64,000 nt of DNA from Pegethrix bostrychoides GSE-TBD4-15B (GCA_019359155.1 JAHHHV010000083.1:1-64000); one strand, 5' to 3'; shown: positions 31,261-40,145, counted from the stretch's first letter. Numbers and translations are program-made. The notes: generated by a model not told the origin, from the letters alone.

Positions 31261-33236
31261 CGCAGAAGGCAATATCTGCTGCAAGTCAGCGAGTCGAGGT
31301 TGAACCTGACTGGCTGAGCTATTTGAGATTGCTCAACGCGATTGCGCCCTGCATCTGGCTGGGCTGGCTGGGCTTGGGACTCTGGGCTGGACAAACTGAT
31401 CTGCTGCCGGGGTTGCTGCCTAGTCTGCTGCCTAGATTGCTGAGTGACCTGCCGCCGGGACTGCTGCGCGAAGGGCTAGGCGTGAGCCTATTTGTGCTGC
31501 CGCCGGTGGGCGCAATTGCAGGCTGCTACGCCATTTCCTATCGGCTGTTTGTGCGAGTGGGCAGCGTGATTTGGACGAAGTCCGACCTGGTGCAGCAGGT
31601 GGTTTGGGGACAGCTACGCAACTTTTTGCCGCTGGCGCTGTTTTTTAGCGGCTGTCGGCTGTTTTTCTTCGATCAGCTGGCGCTGGCCGTGCTGCTCTGG
31701 GCTGCGGCTTACCTGAGCCAAACGCTGTTGAATCAGCTGGTCGCTCAGGTCAACGATCTGTCGTCACAGGCGCTGACCACGGGCGAGCTGCATGACCAGA
31801 TCTGTGCGCGAGCTGAACAGGCTGGCGTGGCGCTGAAGCAAATCTACGTGATGCCTTCAGGCCGCAGCCAAATGGCCAATGCCTTTGCCTTGCAGGACGG
31901 CAACGTGATTTTGACCGAGCCGCTGCTGCGTCACCTCAACTGCCCAGAGGTCGATGCCGTGATAGCCCATGAGCTGGCGCATTTGCAGTATCACCATCCC
32001 CAAAAGCTGCAATTCATTCTGCTGACTGCTGTGATCGGCAATTTGCTCAGTCATCTGATGCTCACCAGCTGGCTGCCCGGACTGCCGATCATCCCGGTCG
32101 GGCTATTGCTACTGCCTGTTTACTACGGTTGCTCTCGCCAGTTTGAATATGCTGCCGATCGACAGGCTGCAAGCTTGAGCAACCCAACTGCGATGATCAC
32201 CGGGCTTGTGAAGCTGGCGCAGCTCACGGGCACGCCCCTCAACTGGGGCAAACGCGGCTGGATGATGACGCATCCTTCGATGCGGCAGCGGATTGAGGCG
32301 ATTGGTCAATGCTACGGCGTTCCAATTACGCCGCAGATGCTCAGCCGCAGCCCGTCAGATGCGGTGCCTCGCAGCCAGCACTATCAAATCTGCTCCAGCA
32401 GTCTGGTTTTTTCCAGCGGCCTCAAGCAGCGCTCCCGTCAGCGGCTGCTCTGGATCTGGATGCTGGCGCTTTTGCTGCCGCCGCTGCTGCTGATCTCTTG
32501 CCGCCCGCAGCCCGCGCTGAGCCAAATCAGCTGGCAGATAGCGGCTGGACTGACGGCTCTCGCTGGCGCACAGCTAGCTGCAAACCGACTGCCGCTCTGG
32601 GGCTACGCCAGCTTGCGGCAACAGCTCAGCCAGAAACTCAGCCGCCAGCTCAGCTTTGACCCAACGGCCTGCCAAGCTGCTTTTGTTGGACTTGCGCCTC
32701 ATCCGACACCCCGCTACTACGAAGGTATGCCCCATTGGGATCTGGGCTTTTTGTATCTGCAAGGTCAGCATCTCTGTTATGTGGGTGAACAGACACAGTT
32801 CTCGCTAGATGTCACCCAAATAAAGCTGTCGCTGGAGCCAGCACCGCAGTCGGCAATTGTGATTCGCTCGGCGGCTGGAGTTCTGCGGCTGCAAGCTTGC
32901 GAGGCGCAATCGCTCGGTCAAATGCGGAGCGCGACGGCTCGGCTCAAGCAGCGAATTCAGCGTTGGCAGCAGGCTGCGAGTCTAGATAAGAGCGCGATGG
33001 GGGCACAGCTAGCATCAATGCCCCCACCAATACCCGCACCCAAAATCGGGCAGGTCACCAGTCAATCGGTTCAGGAGCATCGCCGGTCGCAAATTGTCGA
33101 GGCTTCTACCAAACTGACTGCGATGCTGCTGGGGCTAAGCCTGATGCTACAGCTTCCCTGGAGCTGGCAGCCCGGAAGCGCCCTCTATTTACTGCTGATT
33201 GCCGTGACTGGCGCACTGCTGCGGTTTCTGCCCTGA
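31257..33236 (+). CDS. M48-family membrane metalloprotease
   Basis: 659 residues from a TTG start. Several membrane helices occupy the first 180 residues. The zinc site is HELAH (in VDAVIAHELAHLQYHH, near residue 240), with the third ligand in FEYAADRQA near 298. This is the HtpX/Ste24 peptidase order, including GQMANAF-like SQMANAFALQDGNVILT just before it. Beyond residue 370 are further membrane segments and a beta-rich region, and the last 60 residues hold another membrane helix pair. HtpX-like enzymes remove damaged membrane proteins. The long C-terminal extension is unlike E. coli HtpX and its role is unknown. Confidence 0.88.
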   Translation: MTQKAISAASQRVEVEPDWLSYLRLLNAIAPCIWLGWLGLGLWAGQTDLLPGLLPSLLPRLLSDLPPGLLREGLGVSLFVLPPVGAIAGCYAISYRLFVRVGSVIWTKSDLVQQVVWGQLRNFLPLALFFSGCRLFFFDQLALAVLLWAAAYLSQTLLNQLVAQVNDLSSQALTTGELHDQICARAEQAGVALKQIYVMPSGRSQMANAFALQDGNVILTEPLLRHLNCPEVDAVIAHELAHLQYHHPQKLQFILLTAVIGNLLSHLMLTSWLPGLPIIPVGLLLLPVYYGCSRQFEYAADRQAASLSNPTAMITGLVKLAQLTGTPLNWGKRGWMMTHPSMRQRIEAIGQCYGVPITPQMLSRSPSDAVPRSQHYQICSSSLVFSSGLKQRSRQRLLWIWMLALLLPPLLLISCRPQPALSQISWQIAAGLTALAGAQLAANRLPLWGYASLRQQLSQKLSRQLSFDPTACQAAFVGLAPHPTPRYYEGMPHWDLGFLYLQGQHLCYVGEQTQFSLDVTQIKLSLEPAPQSAIVIRSAAGVLRLQACEAQSLGQMRSATARLKQRIQRWQQAASLDKSAMGAQLASMPPPIPAPKIGQVTSQSVQEHRRSQIVEASTKLTAMLLGLSLMLQLPWSWQPGSALYLLLIAVTGALLRFLP

Positions 33237-33401
33237 TGTCCACAATCAATAAAAACCTGTCTTCAAGGGCTGTTAAAAGGGCTGTTAAAAAGGCACGTTC
33301 TGCCCAACAATAGACGCACTGCCTTGAAACTGCCTTGAAACTGTAGCTATATCCAAAGCTGCACCAAAACTGTATTGAACTATTGAAGTGGAGTAACTGC
33401 C

Positions 33402-33593
33402 ATGGCTGAAACCGAATCAAAAGCCCAAGTCTGCCCGATCTGCGGGGTCAAAATTCTGAAAATTATTGGCGGCGACCGGGTACTCTTTTCAGCAGGCCCG
33501 CCGGGAACTAGAGCAATTCTCTGGCAGCGCGTTTGTCAGCATACGCAAAAGGCTGGCTGCATCAACGCAGATGGCGCTAATTCTCGGCTCTAG
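33402..33593 (+). CDS. Small CxxC protein, cyanobacterial hypothetical
   Basis: 63 residues from an ATG preceded by GGAG. The CPIC motif at residues 11-14 and later cysteines (VCQHTQKAGC) could form a single zinc ribbon, although the second pair is not a standard CxxC. GDRVLFSAGPPGTRAILWQR forms the centre. It appears to be a complete small protein; similar short CPIC-type proteins occur in other cyanobacteria. Function is unknown. Confidence 0.65.
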   Translation: MAETESKAQVCPICGVKILKIIGGDRVLFSAGPPGTRAILWQRVCQHTQKAGCINADGANSRL

Positions 33594-33698
33594 GCGGGCT
33601 ACTGGCCTATACTAGGCTAATCGCCTCAGCCTTGATTGCAGGTGCGAAAAGCTGTAACCGGCACTTTTTGAGGCGGGGAAGCAGCCCATAATCAAACC

Positions 33699-34499
33699 AT
33701 GCAAAAAGCGGTCTTTCATAAAAAAGAGGTGGTGCGGGGACGAGCCATATTCTTAGGCGAATGCCTCGACCTCAAAGCTCTAGAAGCAACCGACTACCTC
33801 GCCAAAGCGCCGCTGGTAATCTCGGCTGGAGAGCAGGGCTGTGTCGTCCTGTTTCGGTACGGGGCGGTGGTGCTGTTTGGCCTCAGTCCGGTTGAAGAAG
33901 TTTCGTTTCTATCTCAGCTGAAGCCGCTGGTGCAAGAGCCGTTTAGCGCGCCCGAAACCGAAGAGGTGGTGCTGAAGCAAGATAGCGCCAACAGTGGCCG
34001 GATCGAGAATGGCACAATCTGGCTACAAAGCTTCAGCATAGAGTGCTTGCAGGTTGTAGCCGATATTTTGGCGAAAAGCGTGGTGCTAGCTCATTACGAA
34101 GTCGATACGGGCGAGGTGTTTGATCAAATTGAGCCGTTTGCAGAGAGCTTGCAGCGCACGACGAGAGACGAGCGTTGGGCAAAAGAGCTGCTGCGGCAGC
34201 TAGGCCGGACGCTCTCCATTCAGCACAAAATTGTGGGGCGGGTGGAAATTGTCGACAAGCCAGAGCTGCTTTGGAACACGCCTGAACTAGAGCGAATCTA
34301 TCTGCGGCTAGAAAACGAATATGAGATCCGTGAGCGCCATTTAGCGCTAGAGCGCAAGCTGGGGCTGATTTCTACGACTGCCGAAACGGTGCTGGATCTG
34401 CTGCGACATAACACCGGGCTGCGGGTGGAATGGTACGTGGTGATTTTGATTGTGGTCGAAATACTGCTCTCTTGCTACGACGTATTTTTTCAAGCCTAA
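33699..34499 (+). CDS. RMD1/DUF155 family protein
   Basis: 266 residues with the DUF155 layout. An N-terminal beta-rich part (CVVLFRYGAVVLFGLSPVEE) is followed by a helical part with FSIECLQVVADILAKSVVLA and YEVDTGEVFDQIEPFAESL. The conserved end reads LERIYLRLENEYEIRERHLA, then WYVVILIVVEILLSCYDVFF, a C-terminal membrane helix. Yeast Rmd1 and mitochondrial Rmd9-type relatives share the domain; in bacteria its role is not established. It is probably tail-anchored. It is convergent with the MgtC-like gene, with five bases between stops. Confidence 0.9.
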   Translation: MQKAVFHKKEVVRGRAIFLGECLDLKALEATDYLAKAPLVISAGEQGCVVLFRYGAVVLFGLSPVEEVSFLSQLKPLVQEPFSAPETEEVVLKQDSANSGRIENGTIWLQSFSIECLQVVADILAKSVVLAHYEVDTGEVFDQIEPFAESLQRTTRDERWAKELLRQLGRTLSIQHKIVGRVEIVDKPELLWNTPELERIYLRLENEYEIRERHLALERKLGLISTTAETVLDLLRHNTGLRVEWYVVILIVVEILLSCYDVFFQA

Positions 34500-34504
34500 A
34501 GGCT

Positions 34505-34975
34505 TTACTGAAGATAGACTTCCAGCTTTTTAATGATCCAGAGCACTAGCAGTGTCAGACCTGCCCCAGTCAGGCTCAGTAGCCACAGGCCGCATCCCGC
34601 CGCCGTACCCAGCGCTGCTGCCACCCAAACCGCCGCCGCTGAGGTTAAGCCCTTGACCCGCAGATCGGTCGGCTCTTCGCGGGTTGACGCTAGAAAAATT
34701 TCGCCTGCGCCTAAGAAGCCAATGCCTGCAACCAGCCCCTGGATAATCCGTCCCCCAACGCTGGGATCAGCCTGCACCATACCAGTCTGAATTCCGACTA
34801 AGATAAACAGCGCAGCTCCCAAACTTACCAGCATGTAGGTTCGCAGGCCAGCCGGCTTGCGGTCTAGCTCTCGCTCTAGCCCAATTAAGCCGCCGACCAG
34901 CATCGATAGCCCAATCCGCAGCAGCAGATCCAGCTCTGAAACTGGTGCGAGTAGGCTTAGCCCTGTATTGAGCAT
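34505..34975 (-). CDS. MgtC/SapB family membrane protein
   Basis: 156 residues, an MgtC N-terminal-type domain. The family signature GGLIGLERELDRKPAGLRT is followed by MLVSLGAALFILVGI, GLVAGIGFLGAGEIF, LRVKGLTSAAAVWVAAALG and a final hydrophobic helix. It has four to five membrane helices and lacks the soluble C-terminal domain of full MgtC. GGAGAAG lies upstream of the ATG. Relatives act in magnesium-limitation responses and in modulation of ATP synthase, but the exact role in cyanobacteria is unknown. Confidence 0.92.
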   Translation of the reverse strand: MLNTGLSLLAPVSELDLLLRIGLSMLVGGLIGLERELDRKPAGLRTYMLVSLGAALFILVGIQTGMVQADPSVGGRIIQGLVAGIGFLGAGEIFLASTREEPTDLRVKGLTSAAAVWVAAALGTAAGCGLWLLSLTGAGLTLLVLWIIKKLEVYLQ

Positions 34976-34993
34976 TTGATTCTTCTCCAGTCC

Positions 34994-35305
34994 CTAGCTC
35001 CAATCGTCTCGCTGACTGCCTCGGCCTTTATAAACTTGCGCCACCTGATGAATCTGACGAGTTTTGGCAAACAGATCGGCTTCGGTAAGCTGCCAGCGAC
35101 TGAGCGCTTTATCCAGATCAGCCAAAATGTCGCGCGCGCCCGGAAATCCGCGATAGCGAATTCGCAGGCGGGCTAGCTCGGCCAGGTTATAGTCAGTTGG
35201 CTGGCCTTCTAGGATGCTGTTGAGCACTTGGCGGTCATTGCTCCACTGCGGATGCTGCTGATCTTTGCCCTGTGTAGATGAATTTCCACCAGCCGCCATA
35301 GTCAA
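34994..35305 (-). CDS. DUF3288 family protein
   Basis: 103 residues; the cyanobacterial DUF3288 core is evident: KDQQHPQWSNDRQVLNSILE, PTDYNLAELARLRIRYRGFP and LTEADLFAKTRQIH. It is small, soluble and of unknown function. It ends 18 bp before the start of the MgtC-like gene on the same strand, so the two are probably cotranscribed. Confidence 0.88.
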   Translation of the reverse strand: MTMAAGGNSSTQGKDQQHPQWSNDRQVLNSILEGQPTDYNLAELARLRIRYRGFPGARDILADLDKALSRWQLTEADLFAKTRQIHQVAQVYKGRGSQRDDWS

Positions 35306-35364
35306 GCTCTCGAAAAATTTTCCCTCTTATCCTATCTGCGATTTCACTTTTCGGAAGATAAATT

Positions 35365-35820
35365 CTAGAGCAGCTTCACCATGCCAATCCAGGCAGGCTC
35401 AAACCCCAGCTTCTGATAGAGCCTGAGAGCAGGCTGATTCTGCTGAAACACCTGAAGCCCAATCTGGCCGTCGCCTCTAGCCTTTGCCCAATCTTCAGCC
35501 TGCTGCATCAAAGCTGACCCAATACCCTGGCAGCGATGCTCAGGATTTACATAAAGCAGAAAAATATGCGGGTACTGCCGCCCCGATATTTGATCAATCG
35601 CCAGCCCCAACCAGAGGCAGGCAACAGGCCAGGCGACAGGCGAATCAGCCTCAACCCACCAGAGCGGCGTTTCGGGAGACAGGTAGCGATCGACCGTCTG
35701 CGTCAGATGCTCGAAGCTGGCATCAGGATATAGCTCTTGATAGGTGCGATGCATAAACTTGGTGAGCTGTGCCCGCTCTAGCCCGCCGCCTCGCCGTATT
35801 TGGTACCCAGGAATCAACAC
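35365..35820 (-). CDS. GNAT-family N-acetyltransferase
   Basis: 151 residues from a GTG start. The acetyl-CoA binding motif A is IFLLYVNPEHRCQGIGSALM (Q/RxxGxG/A form, RCQGIG), followed by the helix AEDWAKARG and motif B QVFQQNQPALRLYQKLGFEP. The N-terminal part has a WWVEADSPVAWPVACLWLG strand typical of cyanobacterial members. The acceptor substrate cannot be told from sequence. It follows a membrane-anchored small gene by about 30 bp on the same strand. Confidence 0.88.
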   Translation of the reverse strand: MLIPGYQIRRGGGLERAQLTKFMHRTYQELYPDASFEHLTQTVDRYLSPETPLWWVEADSPVAWPVACLWLGLAIDQISGRQYPHIFLLYVNPEHRCQGIGSALMQQAEDWAKARGDGQIGLQVFQQNQPALRLYQKLGFEPAWIGMVKLL

Positions 35821-35850
35821 TGGTTTATGAATTTACAGAGCCTTATCGAC

Positions 35851-36096
35851 TTACAGCGCGCCTTCGGTATCCAGCGGAAATCCCTTAACTAGAATCTCCA
35901 AGCTTGACGGCATCCCGGCCAGAGAGGTCAGACCCGACGGCAGGCTGGCGGCAGGAGCCTGCGATAGCTCGGTTGCCTCAACTGGGGCAGGAGCCGCCAT
36001 GTCATCGGGCAGAAAAATCCTGGCTCCGGCTGCAACGAGGGCCACCACAAAGACTAAGACAATCAGCAAGGGGGCAATGTATTGACGAAAAATAGC
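35851..36096 (-). CDS. Small single-pass membrane protein
   Basis: 81 residues from the ATG opening MAIFRQYIAPLLIVLVFVVA. One hydrophobic helix at the N-terminus (residues 8-28) is followed by an Ala/Pro/Ser-rich, probably extracytoplasmic tail ending in SLEILVKGFPLDTEGAL. A run of ten or more A/T bases lies just upstream. No family is recognised. Confidence 0.5.
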   Translation of the reverse strand, partial: AIFRQYIAPLLIVLVFVVALVAAGARIFLPDDMAAPAPVEATELSQAPAASLPSGLTSLAGMPSSLEILVKGFPLDTEGAL

Positions 36097-36383
36097 CATA
36101 GCAAAAAAAAAAATAAAGTCAGTCAACAGCGCCGGAACCGGGGAATCTGAGCGGCTGGTAATTCTGAGAAACTTTCAAGATATGTAAAGCCACCTATCAT
36201 CTATCCTACATTGACTCTGAGCAGATCAGAGCAGCGATTGGGAGCATTTTGGATCAATCTGCTCGCAGAGAGAGCGGGGTGAGGCGGGAATCACCCAATT
36301 GGAGGACATCGCTAGACGAGGTGTTCTGCCCTTAGCCACTCGTAAGATGAGAAGCATCAAAGGAATAATAGCGAGGCCAAAAG

Positions 36384-36509
36384 ATGAAGCTTTTCTATAG
36401 AGGCGCGAGTTACGAAGCCAAATCGCCAGCGGTGGCAGCGCCTAAAGGCAAGGTGATTGGTAAATATCGGGGCGTTGAAATCTACGAACATACCGCCCCA
36501 GCCAAATAG
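36384..36509 (+). CDS. Short DUF4278 protein
   Basis: A 41-residue gene. MKLFYRGASYEAKSPAV and GKYRGVEIYEH match the DUF4278 motif of cyanobacteria (a YRGxxY repeat, here present twice). The family is of unknown function and its members are often this small. A rho-independent terminator follows 38 bp after the stop, supporting an independent transcription unit. Confidence 0.75.
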   Translation: MKLFYRGASYEAKSPAVAAPKGKVIGKYRGVEIYEHTAPAK

Positions 36510-36546
36510 CGCTAAATCGCTGACTGAGATGAAGTTTTGAGAGTTT

Positions 36547-36576
36547 GCCTGACAGGGGGGCTTGTCAGGCTTTTCT
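36547..36576 (+). terminator. Rho-independent terminator of the DUF4278 gene
   Basis: GCCTGACA (36547-36554), loop GGGGGGCT, TGTCAGGC (36563-36570), then TTTTCT. An 8-bp perfect stem with a T-run. Confidence 0.85.
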
Positions 36577-36749
36577 AATGTTTAGAGATTTTCCCTTGGG
36601 AATTCACTAACTTGCGACAACAGCTTGCCAAAAAAGAGGCAGATGAATACCTGCCTCATATCCCTATCTATTGACTTGATCTATCCGCTGGGAGTTAGAG
36701 TCGCCTAGCAGAAAATGAGCTAGCAACGCCACTCATCCTGAGATTACCT

Positions 36750-37241
36750 CTAGCCAACAGACTGCGCTTGAGCGACTTCATGTCCATTTAGCTCAGGGCT
36801 GTTTGGCTCATGGTTGCCTAAGCTGACCTTGATTGCCTTGTGGCGCGTTTCTTCAACTTTCGGCAGCGTCAGCGTCAGGATGCCGTCTTTGTAATCAGCT
36901 TGCACTTTGTCATTTTGGATTGCAACGGGCAAGCTGACAACGCGGCGAAATTTGCCGTAGCGGAACTCAGATTTGAAGAATCCTTTTTCCTCGGTTCTTT
37001 GCTCGTGGCGACGTTCGCCGACAATTGAGACTGCTTCCTGCGTGACTTCTACATCGAGATCTTGGGCTTCAAGACCCGGAATCTGAGCGCGTAGCACCAA
37101 GCTATTGCCTGCTTCCATCAGCTCGATTGCCGGACTCCAGACTGAGGTTGCGGTCGGCTGAGTCAGCTCATCAAAGAGTTGGTCAAACTGACGACGCACT
37201 GTATCCATTTCGCGCAAGGGTTGCCAATAGCGAACTAGCAT
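36750..37241 (-). CDS. hspA: Small heat-shock protein Hsp20/alpha-crystallin family
   Basis: 163 residues from an ATG with AGGAGGA upstream. The alpha-crystallin domain spans about 38-140: WSPAIELMEAGNSLVLRAQI, VEVTQEAVSIVGERR, the long loop FFKSEFRYGKFRRVVSLP and the C-terminal DGILTLTLPKVEE. The C-terminal extension lacks a clean IxI but has AIKVSLG. It acts as an ATP-independent holdase on unfolding proteins and thylakoid membranes. The 5' region holds TGCAC-N6-GTGCA, and a nested inverted repeat lies farther upstream. Cyanobacterial hsp20 leaders can act as RNA thermometers; that is possible here but not demonstrated. Confidence 0.95.
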   Translation of the reverse strand: MLVRYWQPLREMDTVRRQFDQLFDELTQPTATSVWSPAIELMEAGNSLVLRAQIPGLEAQDLDVEVTQEAVSIVGERRHEQRTEEKGFFKSEFRYGKFRRVVSLPVAIQNDKVQADYKDGILTLTLPKVEETRHKAIKVSLGNHEPNSPELNGHEVAQAQSVG

Positions 37242-37329
37242 CGGTTGATTCCTCCTAGAACTCTGTACTGAATCTGCACTAAACTGTGCATTTCCATGTT
37301 TCTATAATGCTCTGCCTGTCTGACTTCCA

Positions 37330-37382
37330 CAGTGAGGAGAACTGTACTACGGCAGTCGGGATTTCCCGACATTTGCTCACTG
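37330..37382. promoter_or_regulatory. Nested inverted repeat between hspA and the methyltransferase gene
   Basis: Outer arms CAGTGAG (37330-37336) and CTCACTG (37376-37382) enclose inner arms GTCGGGA (37355-37361) and TCCCGAC (37364-37370) with a two-base centre. It lies in the divergent control region, about 90-140 bp upstream of hspA and 105-160 bp upstream of the methyltransferase gene. It is likely an operator or structured leader. Confidence 0.6.
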
Positions 37383-37487
37383 AAACTTGGCTCCCCTGAA
37401 CCAGCCTGTCTGACCTACCTTAACAATTCGCAATTATTCTCTAAACTAAAGAGGTATCCAGATTAATCCTGCCGCTCACCTTAGCTT

Positions 37488-38138
37488 ATGACTTTGCTTC
37501 AGCCCAGCCAGCGCACCAAGCTAGATGATTCTGACGACTTGCAGTTTTACGATCAGCCGCGTTTTGTAACGCACGTAGACCAAGGCTTTATCGATCAGCT
37601 GACGGAGCTATATCGCCAGCAGCTTCAGCCTCAGAGTCGCGTTTTGGACTTGATGAGCAGCTGGGTGTCACATCTGCCAGCAGAGCTAGAGTTTGAGCAT
37701 ATCGAAGGGCACGGCATGAATGCAGAGGAGCTAGAGCGCAACCCTCGGCTAGATCATTATTTCGTCCAGAACCTAAACCAAAATCAGCTTTTGCCGCTGC
37801 CCGACCAGTCGTTCGATGCGGTGCTCAATACAGTTTCGGTGCAGTATTTGCAGCGCCCAGAAGCGGTATTTGCCGAGATCTATCGCGTCCTCAAGCCTCA
37901 AGGCATCTGCATCGTCAGCTTCTCAAACCGCATGTTCTACCAGAAGGCGATTCAGGCTTGGCGCGATGGCTCTGAAACTGAGCGGGTAAACCTAGTCAAG
38001 GGCTATTTTGCTGCCGTGCCGGGATTTGACCAGCCAGAGGTGATTGCGCGCACTAGCGCTTTGCCTGCTTTTATGCAGATGCTGGGGATAGCAGGCGGTG
38101 ACCCGTTTTATGCCGTACTGGCTCGCCGCGCTGCCTAA
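37488..38138 (+). CDS. SAM-dependent methyltransferase (class I)
   Basis: 216 residues. LQPQSRVLDLMSSWVSHLP takes the place of motif I, with the usual glycine-rich loop degenerate, as in a cyanobacterial subgroup. It is followed by HIEGHGMNAEELERNP, the motif DQSFDAVLNTVSVQYL and EIYRVLKPQGICIVSFSNRM, which is typical of Methyltransf_11-like proteins. The methyl acceptor is unknown. It is divergent from hspA and shares its upstream region. Confidence 0.88.
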   Translation: MTLLQPSQRTKLDDSDDLQFYDQPRFVTHVDQGFIDQLTELYRQQLQPQSRVLDLMSSWVSHLPAELEFEHIEGHGMNAEELERNPRLDHYFVQNLNQNQLLPLPDQSFDAVLNTVSVQYLQRPEAVFAEIYRVLKPQGICIVSFSNRMFYQKAIQAWRDGSETERVNLVKGYFAAVPGFDQPEVIARTSALPAFMQMLGIAGGDPFYAVLARRAA

Positions 38139-38224
38139 TTTGGCCGCCGAATCTATATTTATTGCCCTACATCTGGCCAATTTGAGCTATACCGACTACA
38201 TCAGGCACAACCTCTCTTCGGGCT

Positions 38225-38639
38225 ATGGCTCGCCAACTAAGCCGCTCTCACACCATTCTCTCTCGTGAACTTGAACAAGCCTCAAAGTCTTGGGTAGCAC
38301 AGGTGATGCCGAACTGCACAGCAGAGGTATTGAATGCGTCTACGATTAGGGCATTCAAAGCAATAGGGAAAGAGAAGGTGGAGAGAATAACGTTTGACAA
38401 CGGAAGAGAGTTCAGCAGGCATGAAGAATTAGCGTGGATACTAGATGTGAGCTATTACTTTGCCAATACCATATTCTTCCTGAGAGAGAGAATTCAATGA
38501 ACATACGAATAGATTTTTGAGGCAACTTTTCCCCAAGGGGACTGACTTTAGGGAAGTGAGACAGAAGGAAGTAGATGAAGCAGTGAAGTTGATCAATCAG
38601 CGACCGAGGAAAGCGTTAGGATATCGAACTTGGCGCTAA
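38225..38639 (+). pseudogene. IS30-family transposase remnant
   Basis: The first frame starts MARQLSRSHTILSRELEQAS, the HTH of IS30-type transposases. It then jumps to the catalytic core (FKAIGKEKVERITFDNGREF), so most of the middle is deleted. It stops at about 38,500. A second frame continues (NEHTNRFLRQLFPKGTDF, EAVKLINQRPRKALGYRT) and ends at 38639. The element is therefore internally deleted and frameshifted and cannot make transposase. No terminal inverted repeats were found. Its 3' end overlaps the end of the converging flavin-binding gene. Confidence 0.88.
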
Positions 38640-39572
38640 GAAAGGCGAGAACTCTGGCGGTGATCCACGCAGCGGCAGGCTATGTTCCACCCAGATTCCC
38701 TGCTCTAGCCGAAAGCGCAACAGCCGCTCTGCCCCGGCATAGGCGGCAATCTCCTCCCCCTGCCAAATCACTTCAGCGGTGCCGACTAAATACAGTAAGT
38801 TGCCCTGCTCAAAATCTATAAACAGCAGCCCCGCCCGAGGATTTAAGGCTAGATTGCCAAAGGTGTTGAAGTGAAGATTGCCGGAAAAGTCGGGAATTGT
38901 TAGCGTCTGGTCGCTATCAATCCGCACAAAGCCTGGGTTGCCACCCCGATGCGAAACATCGATGCCGCTTGCTGCTCCGGCTGACTCGGACTGGTAAGCC
39001 GTAGCAATAAAAAAAGTATCAGAGGCTGTAATCATCGCTTGCTCTAGCTCAGCCAACCTGTTAAACCGATGGGCGAGCTGGGGCAGAGTTAAATCAGGTT
39101 TGTGCCATTCAAATCTACGGGCTTGAATATACTGAGGGCAATTGCCAAAGCTCTGTCTCACCTGCACTTGAAAACCATCAGAGTAAACATTAGTCACATA
39201 GCCATTCAGGCGATTACGGCGACGAGTATGCAGTTCAATTCCCAGTAAGCCAATGTCAACTCCTGCTGTGAGCTGGTCTGCAAGCGGATCGCCAAACAGG
39301 GGATGAGCCGTAATGTTCAAGCGATAGGGATCAGGCGAGGCCAGAAATCCCGGTTCTCCCACCAAAATAGAAACCCAGGGACGGCCCTCTGCATCCACCG
39401 TGCCGATAATCACATAGGTAAGCTGGGCAAAGAACTGCTGATGTTGCTCCAGCAGATAGTCACGAATTACGCGCCGTCCCTGTCGATCTAGCCGTTCCTG
39501 CACCCCTAGTTGGGCTTGAATGGCGCGTTCGCCTGCATGAAACGGCGATTCAGAATATGGCCAGCCTGTCAT
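38616..39572 (-). CDS. Pyridoxamine 5'-phosphate oxidase-like flavin-binding protein
   Basis: 318 residues with two split-barrel halves. The family word is YVIIGTVDAEGRPWVSILVG, then IGLLGIELHTRRRNRLNGYV, and in the second half FIATAYQSE, ISVSHRGGNPGFV-like (IDVSHRGGNPGFVRI), and NLALNPRAGLLFIDFEQGNL. These double-domain proteins are predicted to bind FMN, and some carry a fused ferredoxin domain. Here the C-terminus ends soon after (SPPEFSPFLAPSSIS), where the IS30 relic overlaps, so a C-terminal domain may have been lost. It lies 39 bp from the GST gene on the same strand. Confidence 0.88.
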   Translation of the reverse strand: MTGWPYSESPFHAGERAIQAQLGVQERLDRQGRRVIRDYLLEQHQQFFAQLTYVIIGTVDAEGRPWVSILVGEPGFLASPDPYRLNITAHPLFGDPLADQLTAGVDIGLLGIELHTRRRNRLNGYVTNVYSDGFQVQVRQSFGNCPQYIQARRFEWHKPDLTLPQLAHRFNRLAELEQAMITASDTFFIATAYQSESAGAASGIDVSHRGGNPGFVRIDSDQTLTIPDFSGNLHFNTFGNLALNPRAGLLFIDFEQGNLLYLVGTAEVIWQGEEIAAYAGAERLLRFRLEQGIWVEHSLPLRGSPPEFSPFLAPSSIS

Positions 39573-39611
39573 TCTGTATACCTCAAAATATTTAGATTAT
39601 TCTAGATCTAT

Positions 39612-40145
39612 TTAAATCCCCACCATTGGAATGTAGCCAGGCAGCTGCTTGATACGCTCAATCCAGGCCAGCACGTTGGGATAGGCATCAAGGTCAATTT
39701 TGCCGTCAGCAGCCAAAGCGACATAGGGAAAGACGGCAATATCAGCAATCGTGGGACGCTCAAATTCTAGCCAAGTGCGGGTCTGCAAATGTTGGTTGAG
39801 CTGAGTCAGGATAAACTTCGCTTTCTGATGCGCTCGCTCAATGTTAATGCTGGTGACCCCAAAAAAGTGATACAGCCGCGCATTTTCCGGCCCCTGCCGC
39901 ACTTCTCCAGCGGCAGTTGACAGCCAGCGAACGACTTGCGCCAGCGGCAAAGCCTCCAACGGGAGCCAACTGTCGCCGCTATACTGTCGCGCTAGATAAA
40001 CCAAAATGGCTTGTGCATCGGCAATAATCGTCTCGCCATCAGCCAACACAGGCACCTGTCCAAACGGGTTTAGCGCCAGGAATTCCGCCCTCTGATGTTC
40101 GGATGCCATCAAATCCACTCTGACCCCATTCATAGTTAAAATCAC
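39612..40145 (-). CDS. Glutathione S-transferase family protein, N-terminally degraded
   Basis: 177 residues from a GTG. FLALNPFGQVPVLADGE, IIADAQAILVYLARQY (the ES/DA glutathione-contact region) and the helical C-terminal domain ending in WIERIKQLPGYIPMVGI are those of a cyanobacterial GST. The usual first beta-alpha unit, with the catalytic Tyr/Ser/Cys, is missing, and the stretch before LMASEHQRAEF is shortened by several residues compared with relatives. The upstream open frame (to a TAA near 40185) does not restore it. It may be a pseudogene or an inactive binding protein. Confidence 0.8.
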   Translation of the reverse strand: MILTMNGVRVDLMASEHQRAEFLALNPFGQVPVLADGETIIADAQAILVYLARQYSGDSWLPLEALPLAQVVRWLSTAAGEVRQGPENARLYHFFGVTSINIERAHQKAKFILTQLNQHLQTRTWLEFERPTIADIAVFPYVALAADGKIDLDAYPNVLAWIERIKQLPGYIPMVGI

